Assembly: GCA_024364735.1 (NCBI GenBank)
Contig: JAGFNQ010002314.1
Span: 62,001 to 126,000, forward strand
DNA: 64,000 nt
Origin: Boesenbergia rotunda
Lineage: Eukaryota; Streptophyta; Magnoliopsida; Zingiberales; Zingiberaceae
Direction: 5' to 3'
Made by a program: the position numbers and the translations under genes. Under the pieces are notes generated by a model, which saw only the letters and a program-made list of their open reading frames with translations, was not told where the DNA came from and made no database searches. This document shows, piece after piece, positions 12,738-22,620 of this stretch (the stretch's first letter is position 1; the number at the start of each line of letters is the position of its first letter).

Positions 12738-12811
12738 CAATGCTTGGTGTAGTGGTTAAGACATGGAGAGTGCAACTAGGAGGTCCAAGGTTCAATCCTT
12801 GCTCCCTCCTT
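12738..12811 (+). other. tRNA-like stretch with A- and B-box, antisense in LTR of A
   Basis: TGGTGTAGTGG (12745-12755) fits the Pol III A-box TRGYNNANNNG at every position. GGTTCAATCCT (12789-12799) fits the B-box at 10 of 11. The 44-bp spacing is that of a tRNA gene. I cannot fold a full cloverleaf with an anticodon, so I call it a tRNA-derived remnant or possible internal Pol III promoter, not a tRNA gene. Confidence 0.5.
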
Positions 12812-13106
12812 TTTATATCACCTTTTGCACTAATCCATATCAAAGCCCTTTAAGCCAAGCCCATCATGAATTTTCATAATATTTCATGTTTATGAATTCA
12901 TAATATTTTCTAATATTTTTCCTGAATTCATAACATTATTTACATAATATTTTATAAATATTATTCACATAACATTTCATGATAATAATATTTCATGTAT
13001 TCATGACATTTCATAGCATGTGATTGCATGAAATTTATATCATTTCATTATAACCATTTTCATACATTGTCATGATTTTACATTTTCATACATTGTCATG
13101 ATTGCA

Positions 13107-14061
13107 TAGCCCAAGTATATGTCGATGACATTATTTGTGGCTCAAACAACAAGGGTTATTTAAATGAGTTCATTGGACACATGGAAAGTGAATTTGAGAT
13201 GAGTCTAGTGGGAGAGTTGACTTTCTTCCTTAGACTTGAAATCAAACAAACCCGGGATGGGATCCATGTGCACCAATTGAAATATACTCAAGAGATGCTT
13301 CAAAAATTCAACATGAGTGATTCAAAAGAGGTAACCACTCCCATGGCTACAAACACAAGATTAGACAATGATGAGAGTGGTAAACCTGTTGATTTGACTC
13401 AATATCGAAGCATGATACGGAGTCTGCTATACTTCACAGCTAGTCGACCTGATATACTCTTTGCTGTGGGTATGTGCGCTAGATATCAAGTTTGTGCCAA
13501 GGAATCTCACTTGATTGCCGTTAAGAGAATTTTGAGATATCTTAAGGGCACAATTAGTGTTGGTCTATGGTACCCCGTACCGAATCATTTGACCTAATCG
13601 GCTATACCGATTCCGACTACGCTAGATGTAAGTTGGATCGGAAAAGCACTAGTGGGGGTTGCTAATTTTTAGGATCAGCTTTAGTTAGTTGGTCAAGTCG
13701 GAAGCAACATTGTGTTGCTCTCTCCACGACCGAGGCAGAATATATTGCTATGGGAGAGAGCATATCGCAACTGTTGTGGATGATTCATACTCTAGAGGAC
13801 TATGGATTAAGCTACAAGGGTGTGCAAGTGTTGTGTGACAACATTAGCACAATTAACCTAACTAAGAATCCAGTCCATCACTCTAGGACCAAACATATTG
13901 AAGTGCGTCACCACTTCATTAGAGATCATGTTGCTAGAGGAGATGTTATACTCTCATATGTAGAGTCCAAATCAAATCTAGCAGACATTTTCACTAAACC
14001 ACTCCCCGAAAATGAGTTTACTTTCGTAAGAAGGGAGTTGGGAATGTGTCGCGCTTCATAA
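13107..14061 (+). pseudogene. Copia RT (3' part) and RNase H of element E
   Basis: The fragment opens at the RT active-site region AQVYVDDI and runs to the end of pol (RRELGMCRAS). It carries EFEMSLVGELTFFL, MCARYQVCAKESH and the RNase H end (DNISTINLTKNP, SKSNLADIFTKPLPE). A lost base near 13574 (CCCC where F has CCCCC) shifts the frame, and TAA at 13663-13665 replaces the Gln codon present in F. Everything upstream of YVDD is gone. It is a dead relic of the enzyme that copies Ty1/copia RNA and degrades the RNA strand. Confidence 0.92.
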
Positions 14062-15278
14062 ACATCAAAATGCATTCAAAACCCTTGATGATCATTTCGA
14101 ATTGTTGGGAAACAATTGGGTAACTTGGGGACATCTCACACAAACTATAAGGCTTACCAAAACATTTTTGTTTGCTAGAAATGGGGTGAGATGTTAGGAT
14201 CAACTAAATTTCTCGAAATGTCATTGCATCCCTTGAGAAATTTGGTTGACGAGATAAAAATCACTTCGGTGACTAAGTATGGGAAAAATCAATGCATAAC
14301 ACATGTGTATTTGGCTCCATGATCATACTTGGACATTCCAATCAAGGAAACTTGATTGGAAACTTGAATTTGATACAAACTTGTTTGAAATTGAGTGGAT
14401 GTTTGTTGATTGAGTTTGACTCCAATTGAGTGGAGCAAAGTGATTGTTACACCCATAAGGACCTTTGATCCTTGTTTAGGGACCAATTTTAGTCAAGGGA
14501 TCACTTTAAAGATCGATAATCTGTATCAGATCTTATCCCAAATCGTCTGGAAATCTGAAACTGAGAGTTTCAGATCGTATCAGGAATTACCAGGAAGCCT
14601 GATCGGTCACTGGACCGATCAAGCGTATGACTAATCGGTCCCCGGACCGATCTGGACCCCTCCTGTGGTGATCGGTCCACAGACCGATCAGAGAGGTCAC
14701 AGAACCCTTCACGAAAATTGACCAAACTCACTGTGTTGGCCTGGATCGGTCCCCGGACCGATCTGGCACCCTGTGGTGATCGATCCACAAACCGATCAGG
14801 GGGCTCACGGAAAAACCCCCAAACCTACTGATCGCTTCCTGATCGATCAGCCGATCGATCAGGAGTCTGCCTAATCGGTCACCCGGACCGATCAGGACCA
14901 GGCTAGTCCGATCAGGCCGAGGCCTGATCGGTCTGGGCGCTTCCAGATCGAACAGTGATCTGTTCGATCACATTAAATTTCGGTTGGTGGATCGATCCAC
15001 CAACCTATTAACTCTCCCAAAACCTCTCATCTTCCCATGCCCTAAGCGCCGAAACTCCTCATTGCAGAAACCCCTCAGTGCCAAAAACCCGTCTCCTTCT
15101 GTGCGTGAGTTCTTCTTGCGCGTGAGCTTCTGTGTGCGTGCGATCCTGAGAAGGTGTCTTGCGAGCTCCTCCTTGTCTGCGGCAAGTTTCTTTCTTGCTC
15201 AAGGTCTTGAGCACATTTCTTGGGCCGAGAACTTTCTCATGCGCGAGCTCTCTTTCAAGCCTTCAGAACGTTCAGTCC
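14062..15278 (+). other. Non-coding spacer between pol and env-like ORF of E
   Basis: The first 500 bp align with 53431-53770 of element F (for example GGGGTGAGATGTTA and CATTCCAATCAAGGAAACTT). The remainder holds the palindrome array listed next, then a C/T-rich leader to the mini-exon ATG at 15279. I see no coding potential. Confidence 0.75.
14595..15000. repeat. Array of GATCGGTC...GACCGATC palindromes (E, before env-like ORF)
   Basis: There are about eight inverted pairs of ATCGGTC and GACCGAT with short loops (ACTG, CCCG, CACA, CCCG, ACCC), plus GATCGATC forms. Spacing between palindromes is irregular, so this is not a simple tandem repeat. The matching array in F lies at 53968-54552, in the same place relative to pol and the env-like ORF. 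Confidence 0.85.
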
Positions 15279-15289
15279 ATGGCACCTAA
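15279..15289 (+). pseudogene. Mini-exon 1 of the env-like ORF of E
   Basis: ATGGCACCTAA, followed before the C insertion by GTAAGT (G at 15290 or its duplicate 31486, then 31487 onward). Joined to the acceptor at 31752 it gives MAPKRSSKGKEP, parallel to MTPKRSIKGKAP in F. Reading on without splicing meets a stop at once. Only two copies of the site plus a weaker third support this, so it is an inference from comparison, not from RNA. Confidence 0.6.
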
Positions 15290-15744
15290 GTGTTGGGACC
15301 GGTAGACAAGCTAGAGGGGGGTGATTAGCTCCGATTTGCTCAGTGGTGATTTGTCGGGACGGAAGACTCGAGAAAACGCTAATACAAAGGATTTACTTGG
15401 TATCCACCCCGGACGGGTGACTAATCCAAGGATCCACTCTCCTCACTCTCTCATACACTATGAAAGATCTTCTTCTTGAGGTGGAGAAACCTCTTACAAG
15501 CTTTCAATAAGATACAACAAGAATCTAAGCAAATACAAAAAGAAATCTTACAAGATTTACAATGATAAGATCAAGCTTTGCTTTCCTTGCTATGTTTAAG
15601 CTTGTGATTGCCTCTAGAACCTTGGAAATGCAGCAGCAATATCCTCCAAGGCTTCCCTTGAAATGGCACTGATGAAGGAGAAGAAGGGGAGAAGTGTTGT
15701 GGCTCAAAACCTGCGTGAAAACCCTTATACCCGACGCTTAGGGT

Positions 15745-16015
15745 TTCTGGATCGATTACCCAATCGATTACCACGTCAGATCTAGCCGTTCAACGGCTAG
15801 TTTTCGAACCGTAATCGATTAGTCAATCGATTACGAGTGTCCTGAATCGATTACCCAATTGATTCAGAACCCTTATGTTCTCTTGCACAAACTGCCCTAA
15901 TCGATTACCGATACCCTGAATTGATTACCCAATCTATTCAGGACCCTTCTGTTCTCTCGCGCAAACTGCCCTAATCGATCAACTGATCGATTTACCCAAT
16001 CGATTAACCAATCGA
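15745..16015. repeat. AATCGATT palindrome cluster in LTR of C
   Basis: Repeated AATCGATT...AATCGATT pairs, often with loop ACCC (GATTACCCAATC). The same cluster lies in the other LTR at 20665-20915, and a looser one in the internal region at 17257-17435. The architecture copies that of the GATCGGTC palindromes in E and F with a different core. Confidence 0.85.
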
Positions 16016-16194
16016 TTGAGTCCAACCTAACTTGTTTTCACAAGTCTAGGATCCCCTACCAAGTGTCCGGTCAACCCCTTTGACCCACCTGAATTTCTAC
16101 TGCCTAGCTCCCAGCTCGGACTTAACCTGGTTCCCAACCAGATTCGCCTAACCCTTGAGTTAGGTCTAGTCTCTCGGTAGACTTCCACCTTGCC

Positions 16195-16545
16195 AGCATG
16201 CGATCTCTCCGATCCATCTGGACTTCACCTAGTCCCACTAGGCCTTTTCCCATGCCAGCGTACGATCTCCCCGATCCACTTGGACTTCACCTAGTCCCAC
16301 TAGGTCTTTTCCGATGCCAGCGTGCGATCTCCTCGATTCACCTGGACTTCACCTAGTCCCACTAGGTGTGCCTAGTCCCACTAGGTCTTTTCCCATGCCA
16401 GCGTGCGATCTCCCCGATCCACCTGGACTTCACCTAGTCCCACTAGGTGTGCCTAGTCCCACTAGGTCTTTTCTCATGCCAGCGTGCGATCTCCCCGATC
16501 CACCTGAACTTCACCTAGTCCCACTAGGTGTTTTTCGTCAAGCCT
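16195..16545. repeat. Tandem block with CCTAGTCCCACTAGG hairpins
   Basis: Units of roughly 60-80 bp contain GCCAGCGTGCGATCTCCCCG, then GGACTTCA, then one or two copies of CCTAGTCCCACTAGG (6-bp arms, loop CCC). Copy number differs from the second LTR (21100-21156 and 31007-31290), so the block expands and contracts. The element-sense form, CCTAGTGGGACTAGG, also occurs near the start of E's LTR (about 40709). Confidence 0.88.
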
Positions 16546-16716
16546 CCAGTCAACCATGACCCACTTGACATCATACAATATTCAAACATCATATGACATT
16601 CAAACATCATTATCAAACATCGAAACATCCAACTTTAAGCTTACCAAGCTTACTAGACCTAAGCTCACCCGAGCCTAGTCAAACTAGGCCAAACCAAGAT
16701 TAAGATTGCACCAACA

Positions 16717-18560
16717 ATCTCTCCCTTTTTGATGTTTGACAATATGTTTGAGAAAGACTAATCCCTATTAGCCTTTCAATCTCTCCCCCTTTGACACACA
16801 TCAAAAACACTCCCCGAGAGTCTATGTGGTCAAAGGCATGCCTAATGAAAGTCTCATACCTTCCATTTGAACCCATGCTCATCCTTGAGCATTCATCATA
16901 ATGAAGATTTCCAATCATTATTCTTTCACTTATCCCAAAAATAAAAATTTAAACTCATGCTTTTAAGGAAGACCTCCCCCTCAAAATATGCTCTAAACCT
17001 CTAACATTGCACCAACAATGATTTTGGGAGTTCCTAAAACTTTAGGAAATCTCAACTTTAGGTTTTTGAGATTTTGAGAATCAAAACTTGAATCAAAATC
17101 TCTCCTTAACCCTATAGTTTTCACCAAATCATCTCCCTTTTTGATTTCATACTGAAAGTTACCCAAATATACTTATAAAAGTATTCCAAGGAGCTAGGGA
17201 TTGGTAGGTTACTCAAAATTAGGTTATTAGACTGAAAATAGACAGTTTCAGTCTCACCAATCGATTGGCATTGGGAACCAATCGATTAAGACATGCATTA
17301 ATCGATCACCCGATCGATTACAGCTACCTTGAATCGATCAACGGATCGATTACGCGAGCTTCTGTGCTCGTAGATAGGGCTAACAATTGATTGACCAATC
17401 GATTGAAGTAGCCTAATCGATCACCTGATCGATTGGGAGTTTCTGATTTCTGAAAATAATTTCAGTCCAAATTTCAGAAACCCCTAAATAATTCTGCAAA
17501 ATTCGAAAAATCCTAAAATTTTATGTAGACATTATTTATGACATATACTATCATGGAAAAATAGTTTTCTATGAAAAAAACCTTTATTTCTAAAGATTGA
17601 CACAAAATTGGAAACCATTGAAATATTTCAATGTTTCACTCTATTTTGTATCCAATTCATCAATGATGAGACCTATCAAAAGATAGACTTCACCAAGGTT
17701 TTCCAAGATAGTTTTGAAATAGATTTCAAAAATAATTTCCAACCATGTTCCTTGGGCTAAATGCACATGACTTGTACATTAGCTTTCCCAATGATTGGAG
17801 TTCATTTATATTAAAATTTTGATGAATCTAAAAACTCAATTAAATGCATTTTATCAACACCTTGAGTTTTGTTCATCTTCCTAACACCTCACTTGTATCT
17901 AGTGTGTCCAAACAGATACAAGTCAACTTATGATTTTAGTGAGATGTGAAAGTCATGTTCTCCGTAAACTAAGGGTTCATGTATTTCTATCTAGACATTA
18001 TAAACTTTGATAATCCACCTAGGATGTCAATTAATGCCAATGTCCTTAATTTCAATAAAAATTGACTTAATGCATGATAATGACTATGACATGCATCATA
18101 TGAGGATTTTCAAAAGAAATTATAGCTAGATGATGCATGTATAACAGGACATGTAATATTTTCATAATAAAATATGAATGATGGATCATGATGTCATGAC
18201 ATGTGAAAGAACATACAAAGCATGGCATAGTAGCGTAAAAGAAAATACCTAAATTTCCTATCTAAATATCAATAACTCATCGCTAAGCCATTGATAATCC
18301 TAACTTTGTCGGTAATTTCCAAGATAATGCCAAAACTCCCAACTTTGCCTATCTTTGGATTCTAACCTAGTTGTGCCAACTTTTATTAAGTTCAATCTTC
18401 CAAAAATATAGTTTGACACAAATTTTACTCTTCCTAGAGTAACCAAATAGACTCCTTCATTTTCAAGGGTAGTAAATCCTTGAAAATGTCCCAAAGTGCC
18501 AACTTCATCAAGGTTAGGTTAACTACCCTTCCAATTTGAGTTGACACTCCCTAGACCTAT
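16717..18560 (-). other. Polypurine tract and non-coding 3' internal region of C
   Basis: The minus strand reads CAAAAAGGGAGAGAT next to the LTR (16717-16735). Further purine runs, AAAGGGGGAGAG (about 16785-16797) and GAGGGGGAGG (about 16973-16982), look like extra polypurine tracts. The remaining 1.5 kb is A/T-rich with AATCGATT/GATCGATC palindromes at 17257-17435. I found no pol similarity. Confidence 0.75.
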
Positions 18561-20078
18561 CTAGGGTGTGGCGAACACACTCTTAGGAACCCAAAACCTA
18601 TTGGTGCTCCTTGGGTGTTCTAAGTATTCATTAGGGATAACTTCTCTTGATACCTTCCTAATGACTCTTCTAGGCTTCTCCGAATCCTTAGTCATGTTAG
18701 TCTTATCTTGGTCAACTCTAGGGATGGCTTCCCTTGTGGCCTTGACTTGACTCCTTGACTTGGATTGAATTCCATATCTATATAGAACTCTATGATAGGA
18801 TGGACCATCATCCTTGATTTTAGGTTTGTATCTCAAACCTTTCTTGCTTCTAGAAGGTCCATGATTTTCTAACTCTAGGTTTTGAATTTTTGATCCCTTA
18901 AATAGTTTTTCTATTTTCTTAAGGGATTTTTCTAATGTCTCAAGTTTTGACCTCAAAACTTGATTTTCAATCATTACCTTCTCAAGGCTCGGTTTTCTAA
19001 TATTGCCTTGGTGATTTTTCTTTTTGGCCTTGTTTTGGGTAGGTCTACCCTTAAATGATCTAAAATCTTCCCTATCCTTAGGTGTGGTAGACCTAGCATG
19101 GAAATCTCTATATTTTTCCTTAGATTTTTCATATCTCCTATTTTCATGATAAATAGCATTAAAATGATAATAATTATTTCTACCATGCATATTATCATGA
19201 TGAAAATAAGTATCATTACCTAATGGTACCTTAGTCTTAATCTTGGAGGCTCCCCCTTGATTTGAGCTCCTCCTCATTACCTTGGTCGGATCCTTCCCCT
19301 TTGGACATTGATTTCGATAATGTCCCTTTTGTTTACATGAGAAGCACACAATGTGCTTCTTATCCTTCTTTACTTTGGGGCCGACCTCATTTGTCTTCTC
19401 CTTGGTCTTGAGTGCCACTTGCACTTTTTTCTTGACCAACTTGGGGCACTTACTCTTGTAGTGCCCTTTTTCCCTACATTCAAAGCAAATGATATGATCT
19501 TTATTTTTACAAATTGAAATGTTTATACCTTTGCTTGTAGGGGTGACACTTTCTTCCTCTTCATTGACATTGGAAAATGATGTTGAAACCTCTTCTTGTT
19601 CCAGCGTCAATGTCAAATTTTGCTCCTCTTCAACCCTTGAAGTGGAGACTTCTTGAGCTTCATCTTCGGATGTTGAGCACCTCTCAACTTCCGAATCTTC
19701 TTCCTCCGATGAATCTCCCTCTTTGGATTTGTCTTGAATTTGTACAGTGGAGGGATCTTCATGAAGCCTTGCCAATTTGCTCCAAAGCTCTTTGACATCT
19801 TGAAACTCTCCAATTTTATCCAAGATGGTGCTTAACAATAGATTGACCAATAACTTGGTCACTTTGTCGTTGGCCTCGTATCTCTTGATTTGCTTCTCAT
19901 TCCATTTGCTTTTCTTGAGGAGCTTTCCTTTGGTGCTTGTTGGAGCTTCAAAACCGTCCATTAGAGCAAATCATTGCTCTATCTCCATCATGAAGTAATT
20001 TTCAATCTTTGACTTCCAAAGATCGAAATTTGCCTTGACGAATGGTGGAGGTGCCCGGGTGTCGTAGCCAAACTCCAT
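18561..20078 (-). pseudogene. Gag of element C, with two zinc knuckles
   Basis: The start chosen at 20078 (MEFGYDTRAPPPF, then KANFDLWKSKIENY) matches the usual N-terminal FxxW of copia Gag. TGA at 19973-19971 interrupts EQ-FALMDGF, where related Gags have Trp, so only a 466-codon frame from 19961 stays open. Next come an acidic Ser/Glu-rich stretch, zinc knuckles CFECREKGHYKSKC and CFSCKQKGHYRNQC (both complete CX2CX4HX4C), a basic Arg/Lys/Asn-rich region, and a predicted coiled coil (LEKVMIENQVLRSKLETLEK). Gag would form the particle and bind RNA. It ends with WVPKSVFATP and no protease or pol follows. Confidence 0.85.
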
Positions 20079-20192
20079 TTTTGAAGTTGAACCCTCTTGA
20101 TGATGACTTCTTGAAATTAGAGTTTCTTCCAACTTCTTCTTCTTCCTCTAGCTCTTGCCCTTTTGGCGATGAGTCCAAAGAAGAGCAACCTT

Positions 20193-20204
20193 GCTCTGAT
20201 ACCA
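20193..20204 (-). other. Primer-binding site of C (tRNA-iMet type)
   Basis: The minus strand reads TGGTATCAGAGC two bases from the LTR that starts TGTTGGGACC at 20207. Confidence 0.9.
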
Positions 20205-20206
20205 CT

Positions 20207-21156
20207 TGTTGGGACCGGTAGACGAGCTAGAGGGGGGCTGATTAGCTCCGATTTGCTCCGTGGTGATTTGTCGCGGCGGAAGACTCGAGCAAACGCTAAC
20301 ACAAAGGATTTACTTGGTATCCACCCCGGACGAGTGACTAATCCAAGGATCCACTCTCCTCACTCTCTCATACACTATGAAAGATCTCCTTCTTGAGGTG
20401 GAGAAACCTCTTACAAGCTTTCAATAAGATACAACAAGAATCTAAGCAAATACAAAATGAAATCTTACAAGATTTACAATGATAAGCTCAAGCTTTGCTT
20501 TCCTTACTATCTTCAAGCTTGTGACTGCCTCTAGAACCTTGGAAATGCAGCAGCAATATCCTCCAAGGCTTCCCTTGAAATGGCACTGATGAAGGAGAAG
20601 AAGGGGAGAAGTGTTGTAGCTCAAAACCTGCGTGAAACCCCTTATACCCGACGCCTAGGGTTTCTGGATCGATTACCCAATCGATTACCACGTCAGATCT
20701 AGCCGTTCAACGGCTAGTTTTCTAACCGTAATCGATTACGAGTGTCCTGAATCGATTACCCAATCGATTCAGAACCCTTCTGTTCTCTCGCGCAAACTGC
20801 CCTAATCGATTAGCCAATCGATTACCGATACCCTAAATCGATTACCCAATCGATTCAGGACCCTTCTGTTCTCTCACGCAAACTGCCCTAATCGATCAAC
20901 TGATCGATTTACCCGATTGATTGAGTCCAACCTAACTTGTTTTCACAAGACTAGGATCCCCTACCAAGTGTCCAGTCAACTCCTTTGACCCACCTGAATT
21001 TCTACTTCCTAGCTCCCAGCTCGGACTTAACCTGGTTCCCAACCAGATTCGCCTAACCCTTGAGTTAGGTCTAGTCTCTCGGTAGACTTCTACTTTGCCA
21101 GCATGCGATCTCCCCGATCCATCTGGACTTCACCTAGTCCCACTAGGTGTGCCTAG
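20207..21156 (-). repeat. 5' LTR of C, first part (split by D)
   Basis: Aligns to 15291-16230 of the other LTR with scattered substitutions and a small deletion in the palindrome cluster. It is broken inside a CCTAG|TCCCACTAGG hairpin by insertion of D and resumes at 31007. Confidence 0.92.
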
Positions 21157-21567
21157 TGTTGGATCGAGAGAAACGATAGAGGGGGGTGAATATCGTAAAA
21201 CGTTCGGATTCGTAAAAGAGAATTAGCAGCAGAAATAATTAAAGTTAAACACATGCGAACACCAAGATTTTACTTGGTTCGGAGTCGCGGTCGGCTCCTA
21301 CTCCAAGGCCCACGGTCGTTGACCGTTTATTACGGACAATTCTATATGCGCAAAAAGTTTACAGGAATAGATTACAAGATTAGTACAGTAAACTAAAAGA
21401 AAGCCGCTCTTAGTTACCGACGTCCGGAGTAGATCGTATTTTCGAAGCAGAGGGACATCGTCGGCGCTCGTATCTCGAGTCGGGAGGTTTCCGGGACAGA
21501 GCGCTGGAGTAGAAGAGCGTGATTGTGTTGGAAGAATTCTTGTCTTGAAGCCTTGGGGTCGAGGGCC

Positions 21568-21575
21568 TTTTTATA
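21568..21575 (-). promoter_or_regulatory. Probable TATA box in D LTR
   Basis: The minus strand reads TATAAAAA within GGGGCTATAAAAAGGCCC. The matching site in the 5' LTR, which would drive transcription of D, is 29984-29991. G's LTR has CTATATAAAGGGCC at the equivalent place. Confidence 0.65.
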
Positions 21576-21773
21576 GCCCCTGGGGGCGCCGTAACGTTGG
21601 GGGCGCCCCCCCCACGTGTCATCTGATCCGAGCTCCTCTCAGTCAGCTCTGATCCCTTCAAACTCGGGATCAGACTTTGACGGGGCGCCCGGGACGCTGG
21701 GGGCGCCCGGGTTGACTCTTATCCGTTGGCTTCTCGCTGGCTTGCCTCTTATCCGCTTCGTTAGCTTGAGCTC

Positions 21774-21827
21774 GGGGCGCCCGGACCATCCGGGGCGCCC
21801 GGACCATCCGGGGCGCCCGGACCATCC
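21774..21827. repeat. 18-bp tandem repeat GGGGCGCCCGGACCATCC, three copies
   Basis: Three perfect copies in the 3' LTR against one in the 5' LTR (about 30192-30209). The 36-bp difference accounts for nearly all of the length gap between D's LTRs. Each unit holds the palindrome GGGCGCCC. Confidence 0.92.
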
Positions 21828-22229
21828 GGGGCGCCCGGGAGCATGAGGGCGCCCGGGATCACGGGGGCGTCCTGCCCATGAGCTGTCGAAGCGTACATTT
21901 GCCCCACTTCTTTTTGTATTCACCTTGGGGGCGCCCCGGGACACTCCGGGCGCCCTACTCAGCTTCTGCCTCACTCCTTTGAGGCTCTCTGAGCGGCAGA
22001 CACTCGTTCCTTCGGTCCTGCATCCAGGGTTAGTCCAAAATAACATAGAGCAATAATATGTTAGTTTTATACAGCCTTAGCTGTCTTGGTTCTGACTTTG
22101 GGTCTCCCAAAATGGAGCCCTAGGTCGAACCGACGCCTGCTGTTCCCTCGACGGGGAATGCGTCCTCACCTACTCCTCTCAGGAGAATTTACCTGTTGCC
22201 AACCGGCTCCTCCGGTTGGACTTTTGCCT

Positions 22230-22515
22230 AGCGGTCCTTTGCCAGGTCTTGGATACCAGGCTGTCCTTCGCCCGGTACCTAGCAGTCCTTTGCCAGGTCT
22301 ACGGATCCTGGCAGTCCTTCGCCAGGTGCCTAACAGTCATTCGCTAGGTCTTGGATCCCAGGTTGTCCTTCGCCCGGTGCCTAGCAGTCCTTTGCTAGGT
22401 CTTCGTATCCTAGCAGCCCTTCGCTAGGTGCCCAGCTGTCCTTCGCCAGGACTTAGGGTTTCAGTGCCTAGCATTCTTTCGCTAGGTGCCTAGCATTCCT
22501 TTGCTAGGACTTCAA
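22230..22515. repeat. Hairpin array, constant loop and varying stems (D 3' LTR)
   Basis: CCTAGC-AGTCCTTT-GCTAGG (22380-22399) and CCTGGC-AGTCCTTC-GCCAGG (22307-22326) are examples; stems differ but remain paired. The 5' LTR copy is at 30605-30895. In element sense the loop reads GAAGGACT, as in G. Confidence 0.85.
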
Positions 22516-22620
22516 TCTGGACACTCATGCAGCATGTTAGATAACAAATAAGACTTAACTTTTGAACCCTTTGCCATTTATCAAAACACAGGTTCGACTT
22601 GGGTGTTGTCTGCACCAACA

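Larger units (their letters stand above)
7165..13106 (-). mobile_element. Element A: Ty3/gypsy chromovirus, 5' half only
   Basis: Minus-strand element with a 5' LTR (10327-13106, outer end truncated), tRNA-iMet-type primer site, and gag-pol running to RNase H at 7165. The rest of RNase H, integrase and the 3' LTR are missing. Pol is clearly homologous to that of B but diverged. At the other end the LTR is cut where copia element E begins, with no terminal sequence or duplication, so both edges are deletions or rearrangements. Confidence 0.85.
10327..13106 (-). repeat. 5' LTR of element A, truncated at its outer end
   Basis: The inner edge is TGTAACGCCCGACC at 10327. The expected outer edge (GGGCGTTACA on the plus strand, as in B) is missing, and the sequence passes directly into copia RT at about 13107. 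It shares the GCGTTCCCTAA / GGGGTAGCGAGCCACCAAT block with B's LTR. The A/T-rich stretch 12860-13100 repeats ATTTCATG- and CATAATATT-like words. No coding sequence was recognised. Confidence 0.8.
15291..16716 (-). repeat. 3' LTR of element C
   Basis: A 1,426-bp LTR carrying two repeat types: AATCGATT palindromes with ACCC loops (about 15745-16015) and a tandem block with CCTAGTCCCACTAGG hairpins (16195-16545). It ends CAACA directly before the polypurine tract. Confidence 0.92.
21157..22620 (-). repeat. 3' LTR of element D
   Basis: A 1,464-bp LTR with a TATA-like TATAAAAA (minus strand, 21568-21575), GC-rich GGGCGCCC repeats (21590-21950), and a hairpin array (22230-22515). Against the other LTR it has two extra 18-bp units and scattered substitutions. 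Confidence 0.93.

Noticed and set aside
12738..12811. Functional tRNA gene
   Set aside because: A- and B-box are present but I cannot fold acceptor and anticodon stems, and it lies within an LTR.
16195..16545. CRISPR-like array (regular repeats with spacers)
   Set aside because: Plant LTR context, units of unequal length, repeated parts extend through the would-be spacers, and the same block occurs in both LTRs of element C.
21639..22046. Open frame of 135 codons rich in Gly, Arg, Pro (and matching frames at 30087-30305, 38560-38976, 32944-33342)
   Set aside because: Produced by GGGCGCCC and CCGGACCATCC repeats in LTRs; no conserved start, frame or domain, and indels between LTR pairs ignore the frame.
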